This document shows, in pieces, positions 33,016-41,521 of a stretch of DNA of 64,000 nucleotides. The DNA is from an uncultured Collinsella sp. Lineage in GTDB: Bacteria; Actinomycetota; Coriobacteriia; Coriobacteriales; Coriobacteriaceae. How positions within the stretch are numbered: position 1 is the first letter of the stretch; every line of letters starts with the position of its first letter. Under the pieces are notes generated by a model. That model saw nothing but the letters and a program-made list of their open reading frames with translations, was not told the DNA's origin and ran no database searches. Location: contig URFU01000001.1 of assembly GCA_900547125.1 (NCBI GenBank), positions 11,471 through 75,470 of the forward strand, in the 5' to 3' direction. A program made the position numbers and the translations under genes.

Positions 33016-33897
33016 TTACAGAATCTCAATCGTGAACGAGCGTACGATGGTCTCCTTGGGCTTGGCGACAAGGCAGCCGCGCTTATGCTCAAGTACGTCG
33101 TCCTCATCGGAGCAGGTCGAGAGGCCGCCCCAGGGTTCAACTGCAACAAAATCGCCCTCGGGCTTACTCCACACAATGAGATACGGGAAGCCCTCAAAGC
33201 TCAGGCGGACGCCCTTGTCCTCCCCCTTCTTAGAAAGCGTAACCTGACGGCTCTCGAGCACGTCAAAGATGGTCTCCGCAAAATCGAAGAGCTCGTGCGA
33301 CAGGGGCAGCGTCTTTCCCACCATGGGGTTCTTGGAGCGGTTTGCCACGTCAATCAAGCCAGTCGAGGGAACGGCGGTGCAGAGCTCCGCAGCCTCGTCT
33401 TTCTCAAAGCGCAACTCGTAGTCCGTATAGGCCTCGCCCTCATCGAGCGGACACCTAAAGCCGGGATGACCGCCGATAAAGAACGGCATGTCCTCGGTCC
33501 CCTCGTTGGTCACCTCATAGGAGACGCGCACGGCGGTATCCTCGAGCGTATAACGAGCGACAAGCTTAAACGGGTACGGATAATCGCTCAGCAGCGCGGC
33601 GTTATCCTCCGAAGCCAGGCACATCGCCAGCTCGTTCTCGCCTTGGCTCAGCAGCTTCCACTCCTGTTTGCGCGCAAACCCGTGGCGAGCGAGCTTTACA
33701 TGATGCCCGGCAAACGTCATGGCGCTGTTGTCCCGCAAGCCTGCGCAAATCGGGAAGCAAATCGGTGCCTGGCCAGACCACACGGCGGGATCGCCCTGCC
33801 ACAGATACTCGCGACCTCCGGCCTCAATCGAGGTAAACGAACCGCCAGCCGTGGACACCTTAATAGAAATCGAATCGTTGGAGAGAGCGTATTCCAT
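33016..33897 (-). CDS. lacX: Aldose 1-epimerase family protein, LacX-like
   Basis: The 293-residue protein resembles LacX of lactococcal lac operons, a galactose-mutarotase-fold protein of unproven substrate. Visible family marks are EYLWQGDPAVWSGQAPICFP, the His in GGHPGFRCPL and the C-terminal FVAVEPWGG. A longer frame begins at 34068; the ATG at 33897 with AAAGGATG upstream gives the standard start. It follows lacC2 on the minus strand (reading from 33897 into lacC2 after 59 bases), likely one transcript. It may act on galactosamine-, galactose- or tagatose-phosphate anomers. Confidence 0.85.
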   Translation of the reverse strand: MEYALSNDSISIKVSTAGGSFTSIEAGGREYLWQGDPAVWSGQAPICFPICAGLRDNSAMTFAGHHVKLARHGFARKQEWKLLSQGENELAMCLASEDNAALLSDYPYPFKLVARYTLEDTAVRVSYEVTNEGTEDMPFFIGGHPGFRCPLDEGEAYTDYELRFEKDEAAELCTAVPSTGLIDVANRSKNPMVGKTLPLSHELFDFAETIFDVLESRQVTLSKKGEDKGVRLSFEGFPYLIVWSKPEGDFVAVEPWGGLSTCSDEDDVLEHKRGCLVAKPKETIVRSFTIEIL

Positions 33898-34054
33898 TGC
33901 CCATCCTTTCGAACAACTGCTTTTTTGCTCGCAAGAACCCGTCTCGGCCCTGACCAAAGGACAAACCCGCACGTTCATCGACGCGTCCGGTATCCCAGCC
34001 ATGTAACGGGGTACCATACAGACATTGATGCAATTACAGCTGAAAGGCCTTCTT

Positions 34055-34639
34055 ATGCGAACCATCATCCTCTACGCCTCGCGCCATCACGGCAATACGA
34101 AAAAGCTCGTGGACGCCATCGTCGAGGCACACCCCGAGATCGATACCCTCGACGTCAAGGCGCTTGGCAAAAACGAGTATCCCAACCTGCACGAATATCA
34201 TCTGATCGGTGTCGCCACGGGAATCTATTACTCCGAGATCGACAAGGACATGGCACGCGTGCTCACGAACGTGCTGCAGCCGCAGGACAAGGTGTTTGGC
34301 CTTATGACCTACGGTGGCAAAAACAAGTGGTACGGCAAGGATATCGATGGCATCTGCCGCATGAGGCAGGCCATCTTTATGGGTGTCTACGGCTGCCCCG
34401 GCTTTGATACGTGGGGGCCGTTCAAGCTCGCCGGCGGTGTCCAAAAGGGACACCCGACCGCCGAGGAAATTAAGGGCGCCGTCGACTTCTTCGACAAGAT
34501 CGAAGACGAGTATGGCGACATCATCGTCGAAGAGTACGCCAAGCGTGAGAAGCGTCTAGCCTACGAAAAGGAGCATCCTGCGGGAGGTCTTGTGGCCGGC
34601 GTCAAGCGCACGGCAAAGAAGATCGCTAACAAGCTGTAA
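34055..34639 (+). CDS. Flavodoxin-family protein
   Basis: FMN-binding electron-transfer domain of 194 residues. The phosphate-binding loop is ASRHHGNTKKL (residues 7-17), with later loops GVATGIYYS and LMTYGGKNKWYGKD. The C-terminal 35 residues are Lys-rich (KREKRLAYEKEHP...KRTAKKIANKL) and may bind nucleic acid or membrane. The ATG at 34055 with GAAAGG upstream is preferred to 34025. It is divergent from lacX and not obviously part of sugar use. Redox partner unknown. Confidence 0.85.
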   Translation: MRTIILYASRHHGNTKKLVDAIVEAHPEIDTLDVKALGKNEYPNLHEYHLIGVATGIYYSEIDKDMARVLTNVLQPQDKVFGLMTYGGKNKWYGKDIDGICRMRQAIFMGVYGCPGFDTWGPFKLAGGVQKGHPTAEEIKGAVDFFDKIEDEYGDIIVEEYAKREKRLAYEKEHPAGGLVAGVKRTAKKIANKL

Positions 34640-34670
34640 CTGTGAAGGTGCTTTTGAGCGTTTAACCCAT

Positions 34671-34707
34671 ACGGCGGGTCCGAGCAGATTCGGGCCCGCC
34701 GTCTTTT
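34671..34707 (+). terminator. Terminator of the flavodoxin gene
   Basis: Stem ACGGCGGG.CC/GG.CCCGCCGT, followed by CTTTTT; it may also act for nagA on the other strand. Confidence 0.82.
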
Positions 34708-34714
34708 TCTATCG

Positions 34715-35884
34715 TTACTCGGTAAAGGCGTTGCCGACGCTCTGGCCGCCAACATACGTCTCGACGAGGGTGAGCTCATGGTCGAACACGACAAAGTCGG
34801 CGTCGCGACCCGGCATGATGCTGCCGCACTTATCCTCGATGTGCGCGGAGCGTGCCGGCACCTCGGTTGCCATGCGAATGGCGATATCGGCGCTGGCGAT
34901 GCCCCAGTCGACGATGTTCTTGACGCCCTGGGCAAGCGTGAGCACCGAGCCGGCAATGCTCTTGCCGTCAGCGAGCCAGCACAGGTTGTCCTTCATGATG
35001 ACGTCCATGCCACCACTGGTGTAGCTGCCCTCGGGCATGCCGCCGCAACCCAGGCAGTCGGTGATGAGCACCGTGTGCTGCCAGCCCTTTGCCTGCAGCA
35101 GTGCCTTGATGGCGGCAGGGTTTACGTGCTTGCCGTCACAGATGATCTCGGCGTAGGTCTCGGGCGTGGACATGGCAGCGCCCACGACACCGGGCTCACG
35201 GTGATGCAGCCCGCGCTGACCGTTATAGGTATGCGTAAAGCAGCTGGCACCGGCGTTGATGGCGGCGATGCACTCATCGTAGGTGGCGTCGGAGTGACCG
35301 ATGCTGGTCACCACACCCTTGGCGTTCAGAGCAGCCGCATAAGCAGCGGCACCGTCGCGCTCGGCCGCCATGGCGCGCTTAACGATGCGACCACCCGCAG
35401 CCTCCTGCCACTGATCGAAGACCTCCTCGGAGGGATCGATAAGATAAGCGGGGTTCTGCGCACCCACGTGCTTCATGGTAAAGAAGGGGCCCTCCAGGTA
35501 GATGCCCTGAATGCGAGCACCGCAGAAGTCGGGGCCGCGACCCTCGTCCGCCTGAGCGATGGCGGCGCAGGCGTCCTTGATCTGCTCGACGCCATCGGTG
35601 AACGTCGTGGGCAGCCAGCTGGTGGTGCCGCGACGGGCGAGCTCGGTCGAGCTGATATCGATGCCCTCGGGATCGTTATCGGTAGTTGAGTGGTTGTAGA
35701 AGCCATGGATGTGAGTATCGACCATACCCGGCGCGATCCACGATCCCGTGTAGTCCTTAATCTCGCAAGAGGGCTCGTCGGCCTGCCAGGCGCCAAAGAC
35801 GCCATCCTCGACCATAAGATAGCCGCCCAGTTGCGGGCCTGCCGGCAAGAAGAACTTGTCAGCCTTAATTGCGTACGTGCTCAT
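34715..35884 (-). CDS. nagA: N-acetylglucosamine/galactosamine-6-phosphate deacetylase
   Basis: Removes acetate from GlcNAc-6-P or GalNAc-6-P; the agaS neighbour favours GalNAc-6-P (an AgaA role). The 389-residue amidohydrolase has the metal site HIHGFYNHS near residue 59, the GPF motif (YLEGPFF), GHSDAT and HTYNGQRGLHHREPG, and the catalytic Asp in ITDCLG near residue 273. A GTG at 35890 and an ATG at 35884 are both in frame; AGGAG lies five bases before the ATG, which I chose. A 3' remnant of a second copy is at 31856. It follows agaS after a terminator. Confidence 0.92.
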   Translation of the reverse strand: MSTYAIKADKFFLPAGPQLGGYLMVEDGVFGAWQADEPSCEIKDYTGSWIAPGMVDTHIHGFYNHSTTDNDPEGIDISSTELARRGTTSWLPTTFTDGVEQIKDACAAIAQADEGRGPDFCGARIQGIYLEGPFFTMKHVGAQNPAYLIDPSEEVFDQWQEAAGGRIVKRAMAAERDGAAAYAAALNAKGVVTSIGHSDATYDECIAAINAGASCFTHTYNGQRGLHHREPGVVGAAMSTPETYAEIICDGKHVNPAAIKALLQAKGWQHTVLITDCLGCGGMPEGSYTSGGMDVIMKDNLCWLADGKSIAGSVLTLAQGVKNIVDWGIASADIAIRMATEVPARSAHIEDKCGSIMPGRDADFVVFDHELTLVETYVGGQSVGNAFTE

Positions 35885-35944
35885 ATGCACTCCTTGCTTC
35901 TAAAGCAGTTGACTGTAGTGATGCTTATACCCAGCTCACGGAAA

Positions 35945-35983
35945 ACAAAAAGCGCCCGCCCGCCGTTATGAGCGGACGGGCGC
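35945..35983 (-). terminator. Terminator of agaS
   Basis: Stem GCGCCCGCCCGC paired with GCGGACGGGCGC (one mismatch), followed on the minus strand by TTTTTGTTTTCC. Confidence 0.82.
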
Positions 35984-36001
35984 CCTTACAGGGGGACGCG
36001 A

Positions 36002-37168
36002 TTAAGCGGTGAAGGGGTGAATCGTCACGCCCTTAACCACGCGGTTGACCGTGCCGGTGGGGCTCGGCGTATCGGGCGTGTTGCCCACGCGCACGGAGTT
36101 GAGCAGGCTGATAGCCTGGGCAAACATCACGAACGGCAGAGCAAGGTAGCCCTCGGGAAGTGCCTCGTAGCCCTTAAAGGTGAAGGACTCACCCTCATAG
36201 ACGGTGGCACCTTCCTGCTGAACGGCGATGGTGTGCTGAGCGATTTCGTCGCCACCGATCTCGTTGAGGATGTCGATGTCGTACTGACGGGTGTAGGCGT
36301 CGTTGTTGACGAACACGAAGACGAGCGTCTTATCGTCGACGAAGGACTTAGGTCCGTGACGATAGCCCATGGAGGTGTCGTAGGAAGTAGCGACCAGACC
36401 GTGAGCGAGCTCGAGGATCTTGAGCTGGCTCTCCTGGGCAAGGCCACCGAAGGAGCCAGAACCCAAGTAGGTCACGCGGTTGAAGTCGCCAGCCAGGTAA
36501 TCGGCGATCTCGGGCTCACGGGAGATGACCTCCTCGCCCATCTTGGCAATCGTCTCGACCCACTCGGCCTTCTGCTCGTCAGAGGCAGTGTCGAAAATAA
36601 GGGTAGAGAGCAGGGTCATGCAGGAATAAGAACCGGTCATGGCGAAGCCCTTGTCGTTGGCGCGCGGAATGAGCAGCGTCAGCGCGTTGGGATCATCGGC
36701 AGATTCGACGGCGAGCTTGCCCTCGGGAGCGCAGGTGATGTTGAGGAACTTGACGTTGTGGACGAGCTCCTTGGCAACGGCAACGGCGGCAAGGCTCTCG
36801 GGGCTGTTGCCAGAGCGGGCGAAGGAAACCACGAGCGTGGGATCCTCGGCGCGCAGGAAGTCGCGCGGGGCGCTCACGATGTCGGTCGTGGCGATGGGCT
36901 TAAAGTCGTAGAGATCAGTGTTGCCAGCGTGACGCAGGTACGGGGCGCAGGTATCGCCAACGTAGTCGGACGTACCGGCACCGGTGAAGACAACGGACAG
37001 ACGACCCTCGCCCATAGCGCGAGCCTCGGCCAGGAAGGCCTCGATGGCCTCCTTGTTCTCGCGATAGATGTTGAGCGTATCACGCCAAAGCTCGGGCTGC
37101 TGAGCAATCTCGGCCGTGGTGATCTGGGCGCCGAGCTCGGTGAGCTCCTCGACACTCTTCTCGAACAT
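36002..37168 (-). CDS. agaS: Galactosamine-6-phosphate isomerase/deaminase, SIS domain
   Basis: AgaS converts D-galactosamine-6-phosphate to tagatose-6-phosphate plus ammonia. The 388-residue protein has two SIS domains with the sugar-phosphate loops FTGAGTSDYVGD and SFARSGNSPES in the first and YLGSGSFGGLAQESQLKILE in the second. Length and layout match AgaS rather than GlmS (no glutaminase domain). GAGAGGT precedes the ATG. The GntR operator-like palindrome lies 60 bases upstream. Its product is the substrate of the LacC kinases, joining GalNAc and lactose use. Confidence 0.92.
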   Translation of the reverse strand: MFEKSVEELTELGAQITTAEIAQQPELWRDTLNIYRENKEAIEAFLAEARAMGEGRLSVVFTGAGTSDYVGDTCAPYLRHAGNTDLYDFKPIATTDIVSAPRDFLRAEDPTLVVSFARSGNSPESLAAVAVAKELVHNVKFLNITCAPEGKLAVESADDPNALTLLIPRANDKGFAMTGSYSCMTLLSTLIFDTASDEQKAEWVETIAKMGEEVISREPEIADYLAGDFNRVTYLGSGSFGGLAQESQLKILELAHGLVATSYDTSMGYRHGPKSFVDDKTLVFVFVNNDAYTRQYDIDILNEIGGDEIAQHTIAVQQEGATVYEGESFTFKGYEALPEGYLALPFVMFAQAISLLNSVRVGNTPDTPSPTGTVNRVVKGVTIHPFTA

Positions 37169-37225
37169 TTTTAATACCTCTCTCTAGAAGTAATCCTCTG
37201 ACGTGCAATTATACACTTCGGTTGG

Positions 37226-37247
37226 TTATCTGGTAGTAACCAGTTAA
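37226..37247. promoter_or_regulatory. GntR operator before agaS
   Basis: Palindrome CTGGTAGTAACCAG at 37230-37243 within TTATCTGGTAGTAACCAGTTAA, between gntR and agaS. A near copy (CTGGTAGTAACCA) is at 41523-41535 before the PTS operon. Confidence 0.72.
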
Positions 37248-37282
37248 ATGCAAAGAATCATCATATGGAAACGATGCGGACA

Positions 37283-38014
37283 CTAATCGCTACGCTGGTG
37301 GTAAACCTTGTATTTAAACTGATCGGCACGAGCAACCGAGAGTGTGTACTCCACAACCTCGTTTGACTCGTTATACGTAGTCCTGACCAAATCGAGCACA
37401 GGCGAGCCCTCGACAATTCCCAAAAGGTGGGCGTCGGTGGGACGGGCTATGCTCGCATAGAACTCCTCTTCGGCCACGCGTATCTTTTGCTGAAAGTCTT
37501 GCTCAATCACATCGTAAAGCGGCTTACGCTCCAGCAGCGGTCGCTTTAGGGACAGAAATTGACGAACTGGTAGATAGCTGCGTTCGACCATCATGGGCAT
37601 GTTGTCGGCAGAACGAAGGCGCTTAAGCTTAAAAATGCGATCACCGATACGCAATCCCATATGCTCGGCCAGATTTTTATCGGCCTCCATCTCGCAAAAC
37701 TCGAGAATCGTGGTCTCGGGGTCGCGACCCATCGCGCGCATCTGCTCGGTAAAGCTGTAGGACTGCATAAGATTGGTTGCTTTTGCCGAACGGTCGGTCA
37801 CAAAGGTACCGCGACCGTGCTGCCGAACCACCAGTCCTAAACGCTCCAGTTCCTGCAAAGCCAGGCGCACCGTGGTGCGCGAGAGACCATAGCGCTCCGA
37901 AAGTTCGCGCTCGGAAGGAATCATGTCACCGGCGCGATATTCATGGTCGATCTTTTCGGTCAGAATATCGACCAGCTGATCGTACAGCGGTTGCTTACGC
38001 GCTCCGATCGCCAT
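37283..38014 (-). CDS. GntR-family regulator with UTRA domain, probable GalNAc regulator
   Basis: HutC-subfamily regulator of 243 residues. The winged helix has MIPSERELSERYGLSRTTVR and QHGRGTFV; the UTRA domain has MVERSYLP and ends VEYTLSVARADQFKYKV. GGGAGGA precedes the ATG. It lies between the PTS operon and agaS, both of which have the CTGGTAGTAACCA palindrome upstream, so it probably represses both until an amino-sugar phosphate binds (by analogy with NagR/AgaR-like regulators). Exact effector is unknown. Confidence 0.92.
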   Translation of the reverse strand: MAIGARKQPLYDQLVDILTEKIDHEYRAGDMIPSERELSERYGLSRTTVRLALQELERLGLVVRQHGRGTFVTDRSAKATNLMQSYSFTEQMRAMGRDPETTILEFCEMEADKNLAEHMGLRIGDRIFKLKRLRSADNMPMMVERSYLPVRQFLSLKRPLLERKPLYDVIEQDFQQKIRVAEEEFYASIARPTDAHLLGIVEGSPVLDLVRTTYNESNEVVEYTLSVARADQFKYKVYHQRSD

Positions 38015-38098
38015 CCTATCCTCCCTTTTGCTCGAATTCGGCTAACTACCTAGGGTGTTTAGCATTATCTGTCTGCCACACCCGAATCATCAAGAAAA

Positions 38099-38134
38099 CA
38101 AAAGCCGCGCGCTCTTTCGAGCACGCGGCTTTTA
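38099..38134 (-). terminator. Terminator of the mannose-family PTS operon
   Basis: Stem AAAAGCCGCG/CGCGGCTTTT (imperfect middle), followed on the minus strand by TTTGTTTTCTTG. Confidence 0.82.
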
Positions 38135-38199
38135 ACATACACATGGCTTAAGGGGTCGGGGTGTGAGCCGCGTAGGGACACACCCCTCAAGCTAGAGCC

Positions 38200-39282
38200 T
38201 TACCAGATGCTCGGCCAGAGACCAAGCGGGCCGGCGCCCAGGATGCCAAGGACGAAGAGCAGGAGAATGCCCTTGGTCGGGGTCCAGCTGTGCTTAGCGA
38301 ACATGTAGTAAAGCAGCAGCGTAAGCATAAGCGGGACGAGCTTCGGGACGATGGTGTTGAGGGTGTCGGCAACAGAGAAGTTGACCGGATCCTCGGTAAC
38401 GGTAGCGTAGGTCACGGACTCCATGCCGTTGCCCAGATCGGCGACGCCGCACTTGACCTCGTTGCCGTCGGCATCGGTGGCGGTGAGGGCGTTGCCGTCC
38501 TCATCGGTCATGGCGATGGTACCGGCCTCAGCGGTCTCGGTATCGATGCCCTCCATACCGGTGAAGTTCTCGGCCTCCTTCTCGGAGACGATCACGGTAG
38601 TAGGGGCAAGGCCACGGGTGGTGCCGTTGGGGATCTGGAGGTTGATCTGGGTGCCACCCATGGTGACGACCAGGCAACCGACGACGAAGACGCCCATGAT
38701 GGAAGCGGCACGCGTGAAGGCCTGCATGTTGGCGGGCAGAGCGTCAATAGCGCTGGTGCCAAGCTTGTAGGACCAGTTCATGAGCCAGAAGCGCAGAGCG
38801 AACTGGACGGCGTTGAAGATCACCAGGAAGATGATCGGCGCAGCGGCGTTGCCGTTGATGGCCATGTTGGAGGTGATGCCGGCCGTGATAGGCACGAGCG
38901 TCAGCCAGAACAGGGCGTCACCGATACCACCGAGCGGGCCCATTGCGGCGACGCGGACGGCGCGGATCGTGGGGATGTCAACCTTGTTCTGCTCGAGCGA
39001 AAGCACGATGCCCATAACAAAGGTGACGAGGAACGGGTGGGTGTTGAAGAACTCCAGGTTGTGGCTCATGGAAGCCGCGAGGTCGTTCTTGTTGGTGTGG
39101 ATCTTCTCCAGACCGGGGATGATGGAGTAGAGCCAGCCAGCGGCCTGCATACGCTCGTAGTTGAACGAGGCCTGCAGGAAGCAGGAGCGCCAAGCCATCT
39201 TGTTGAGGGTCTTCTGGTCGAGCTGCGGAGCAGGAGTGAGATCCTCGTAGTGCTCCGGGATCACATACTCATTAGATGCCAT
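38200..39282 (-). CDS. agaE: PTS mannose/fructose/sorbose-family EIID, GalNAc type
   Basis: Membrane EIID subunit of the GalNAc/galactosamine PTS. The 360-residue protein has family marks NKMAWRSCFLQASFNYERMQ and GPLGGIGDALFW and a C-terminal membrane helix set (PLMLTLLLYYMF). It is longer than usual (about 275-300): residues about 230-300 form an acidic soluble insert (SEKEAENFTGMEG, TDEDGNALTATDADGNE). The start ATG 39282 overlaps the end of EIIC by 11 bases and has GGAGGTGA upstream; a frame open to 39315 is rejected. Gene name is by context and could equally be manZ-like. Confidence 0.9.
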   Translation of the reverse strand: MASNEYVIPEHYEDLTPAPQLDQKTLNKMAWRSCFLQASFNYERMQAAGWLYSIIPGLEKIHTNKNDLAASMSHNLEFFNTHPFLVTFVMGIVLSLEQNKVDIPTIRAVRVAAMGPLGGIGDALFWLTLVPITAGITSNMAINGNAAAPIIFLVIFNAVQFALRFWLMNWSYKLGTSAIDALPANMQAFTRAASIMGVFVVGCLVVTMGGTQINLQIPNGTTRGLAPTTVIVSEKEAENFTGMEGIDTETAEAGTIAMTDEDGNALTATDADGNEVKCGVADLGNGMESVTYATVTEDPVNFSVADTLNTIVPKLVPLMLTLLLYYMFAKHSWTPTKGILLLFVLGILGAGPLGLWPSIW

Positions 39283-40072
39283 CTTCGAAGTCACCTCCGT
39301 CAGAAACAGCTGCACCCTTCAGCTCGGTCTGCTGCTGGAAGTCCCAGAAAGCGATGCCGAAGCCGATGAGAGCGAGGATGAGCAGAGCAGGGGTTGCCAG
39401 CGAATCGTTGGCAACGGTGATGAGCGCGAGGCCGAAGCCCATGAGGAAGAAGCCCCACATATCGCGGTTCATCATAACCTTGAGCAGGACGGCGAAGCCG
39501 ACGAAGCGCATCATGCCGCCTGCAGCGGACAGACCGGTCTGCAGCCACGTCGGGATGGCAGAAGCGATGGTCTGACCGATGGTAGCGCCAGCGATGAAGA
39601 ACAGTGTGACGACGACAGCGAAGATCAGGCCGAGCAGAGCCATGGCGAAGTAGTTCAGGCGCTCGATGCCCTTGGTGTCCGCGTTGTGAGCCATGTTATC
39701 GGCCGTGGACATAAGCGGGGACATAAGCGTGAAGACCAGGGTAACGCCAAGCTGGCCAAGCAGAGCGAACGGAATGGCGAGGCCGACTGCCGCGTTGGGC
39801 TCGAGGCCCGTGGCGATAGCGAGAATGGCTGCCATGATGCCGCCGATGACGGCGTTAGGCGGCTGAGCGCCTCCGATCGGCATGTTGCCGATCGTCATGA
39901 GCTGATAGGTACCACCCACGAGAAGACCGGTGTTGAGGTCGCCAAGGATAAGACCGATGACGGCGCCGGTGACGATGGGCTGATAGAGAGACTCGAGGAA
40001 GTCAAACTGGTCGATTGCCGCGATGAACGTGACAACGAAGACCAGAGCGATCTGGATGATCGAGTATTCCAT
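39272..40072 (-). CDS. agaW: PTS mannose/fructose/sorbose-family EIIC, GalNAc type
   Basis: Membrane EIIC subunit, 266 residues with about seven hydrophobic helices. The family pattern DQFDFLESLYQPIVTG near the N-terminus and GGTYQLMTIGNMPIGGAQPP are clear. It forms the translocation pore with EIID. AAAGGAGGAG precedes the ATG. It overlaps agaE and follows EIIB after 90 bases in an IIA-YajC-IIB-IIC-IID operon. The soluble tail is acidic (SDGGDFEDGI). Confidence 0.92.
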   Translation of the reverse strand: MEYSIIQIALVFVVTFIAAIDQFDFLESLYQPIVTGAVIGLILGDLNTGLLVGGTYQLMTIGNMPIGGAQPPNAVIGGIMAAILAIATGLEPNAAVGLAIPFALLGQLGVTLVFTLMSPLMSTADNMAHNADTKGIERLNYFAMALLGLIFAVVVTLFFIAGATIGQTIASAIPTWLQTGLSAAGGMMRFVGFAVLLKVMMNRDMWGFFLMGFGLALITVANDSLATPALLILALIGFGIAFWDFQQQTELKGAAVSDGGDFEDGI

Positions 40073-40162
40073 CTTGCTCCTCCTTTCAAAATGTATGTAC
40101 GCACTTTGGATATCACGTACAGAACGTCAGGGTTTCACTCCTGACAACGTGGATCACGAGGA

Positions 40163-40645
40163 TTACGAGAAGAGCTTGCTCGTGTCCTCAACAGGCGTGC
40201 TCGGAACGCGCCTGATCTCCAACTCCACCCCCAATTCCTGCAGCTCTTTAAACGCAGCGACATCCTCGTCGTTAACTGCGACGGAGGTGGCGACTTGGCG
40301 CTTTCCTTCCGACATGTGCATGTTGCCGATGTTTACCTTCTTTATAGGCACACCGCCCTTGACGAGCGTAAGCACGTCTTCCGGTGTTTCGGCCACGATG
40401 AAGATCTTCTGGCGCGGGCTCGCCTTGCCAATGACGTCGATGGTCTTCTGCAGGGAGAAGAAACGCGTAGCGACGCCGGCGGGAGCGGCCATCTTCATGA
40501 GGTTCTGGCGCATGGTGTTGGACGCCACGTCGTCGTTGGCGACGAGGATGAGGTTGGAGCCCAGAGTGGAGTTCCACTGGGTGGCAACCTGACCATGAAC
40601 CAGTCGGTTATCGATGCGGGTAAGAAGAATGTTGGGTTCTGCCAT
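40163..40645 (-). CDS. agaV: PTS mannose/fructose/sorbose-family EIIB, GalNAc type
   Basis: Cytoplasmic EIIB, 160 residues, which takes phosphate from EIIA and gives it to the sugar. The phosphorylated His17 is present in RIDNRLVHGQVATQW. The rest follows the family (VANDDVASN, FFSLQKTIDVIG, VKGGVPIKKVNIGNMH). GAAAGGAAG precedes the ATG. A paralogue lacking the His lies at 30427-30909. Specificity for GalNAc/galactosamine is inferred from nagA and agaS nearby. Confidence 0.93.
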   Translation of the reverse strand: MAEPNILLTRIDNRLVHGQVATQWNSTLGSNLILVANDDVASNTMRQNLMKMAAPAGVATRFFSLQKTIDVIGKASPRQKIFIVAETPEDVLTLVKGGVPIKKVNIGNMHMSEGKRQVATSVAVNDEDVAAFKELQELGVELEIRRVPSTPVEDTSKLFS

Positions 40646-40681
40646 GTTGATCAGCTTCCTTTCGATATTTGCTGACGACAG

Positions 40682-40963
40682 TTACTTGATCTCCTGAATC
40701 GCGTAACGCGAAACATCTACGACGGCTCCGGATCGGACTTTGATCTGGACCTTCTCGCCTTCGAAGCCTTTGACGGTTCCGTAGATACCGCCGGCGAAAA
40801 GAACCTCCTGACCCGGCTTGAGCTCGGTGTGCAGCTCCTTGAAGTACTTCTGCTTCTTCTTCATGTTGATTTGCGACCAGATGGTGTAAATCAAGCCCAT
40901 GATGACAAGCAGGCCTAAAAGAGCGACCGAGGAGCTCAGGACGTTGGCTCCGAAATCGGCCAT
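40682..40963 (-). CDS. YajC-like membrane protein within the PTS operon
   Basis: The 93-residue protein has one N-terminal membrane helix (LLGLLVIMGLIYTIW, about residues 16-31) and a small cytoplasmic domain with KYFKELHTELKPGQEVLFAGG, the YajC fold signature. YajC is an accessory of SecDF, but short YajC-like proteins also occur inside mannose-family PTS operons of Gram-positive bacteria. Its first base overlaps the EIIA stop by one (TAATG), so it is translationally coupled and probably assists or docks with this PTS rather than Sec (inference). Confidence 0.85.
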   Translation of the reverse strand: MADFGANVLSSSVALLGLLVIMGLIYTIWSQINMKKKQKYFKELHTELKPGQEVLFAGGIYGTVKGFEGEKVQIKVRSGAVVDVSRYAIQEIK

Positions 40964-41406
40964 TAGATGCCGTCCTCGTCGCCGAAGATATCCTCTTCCT
41001 CGGAGTCGGCAACGGATGCGACCGTCTGGGCGGTGACGCCCGTCTGGCCAACGGTCACGGCCTGCTCGCCAAGCTCGGCGAGCGTGGCATTGCCGCGGAG
41101 GAACAGAAGCTCAATAACCATGGGAAGGTTGGTGCCAGTCAGAACCTCGACGTTATCGACATCCTGGGCAATCATCATCGACTGGTTGAACGGGGTGCCG
41201 CCAAGCAGGTCGGTAAAGACGAGCACGCCATCGCACTCCTCGCGCATAGCGGTAATAGCGGCGCGGAGATCCTCACCGTAGGATGCAGCCTGGTCGCCCT
41301 CAAAAGGAACGACGGTAAAAGCAGGCTGGTCGCCAGCAACCATAGCGATAGCGCTTGCAAGGCCGGGTGCGAACTGTCCATGACCGGTAAGAATAAAGCC
41401 AACCAT
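40963..41406 (-). CDS. agaF: PTS mannose/fructose/sorbose-family EIIA, GalNAc type
   Basis: Soluble EIIA of the mannose family, 147 residues, phosphorylated on His9 in ILTGHGQFA. Further marks are LVFTDLLGGTPFNQS and NLPMVIELL. The C-terminus is acidic (DSEEEDIFGDEDG). It is the first gene of the operon; the 703-base upstream region carries GntR-type and other motifs. GAAGGGAA precedes the ATG. Coupled to the YajC-like gene by a one-base overlap. Confidence 0.93.
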   Translation of the reverse strand: MVGFILTGHGQFAPGLASAIAMVAGDQPAFTVVPFEGDQAASYGEDLRAAITAMREECDGVLVFTDLLGGTPFNQSMMIAQDVDNVEVLTGTNLPMVIELLFLRGNATLAELGEQAVTVGQTGVTAQTVASVADSEEEDIFGDEDGI

Positions 41407-41521
41407 TCAAATTTCCCTTCCGAAGGTGTGTACAATCTGAGTCCGATGATTTTCGGAAGCCAGCGGGCGCTCGCCCTTAAAGCTTCTTGGAAAGCGTTCT
41501 TTGAAGACCAGTGGTTTCTAA

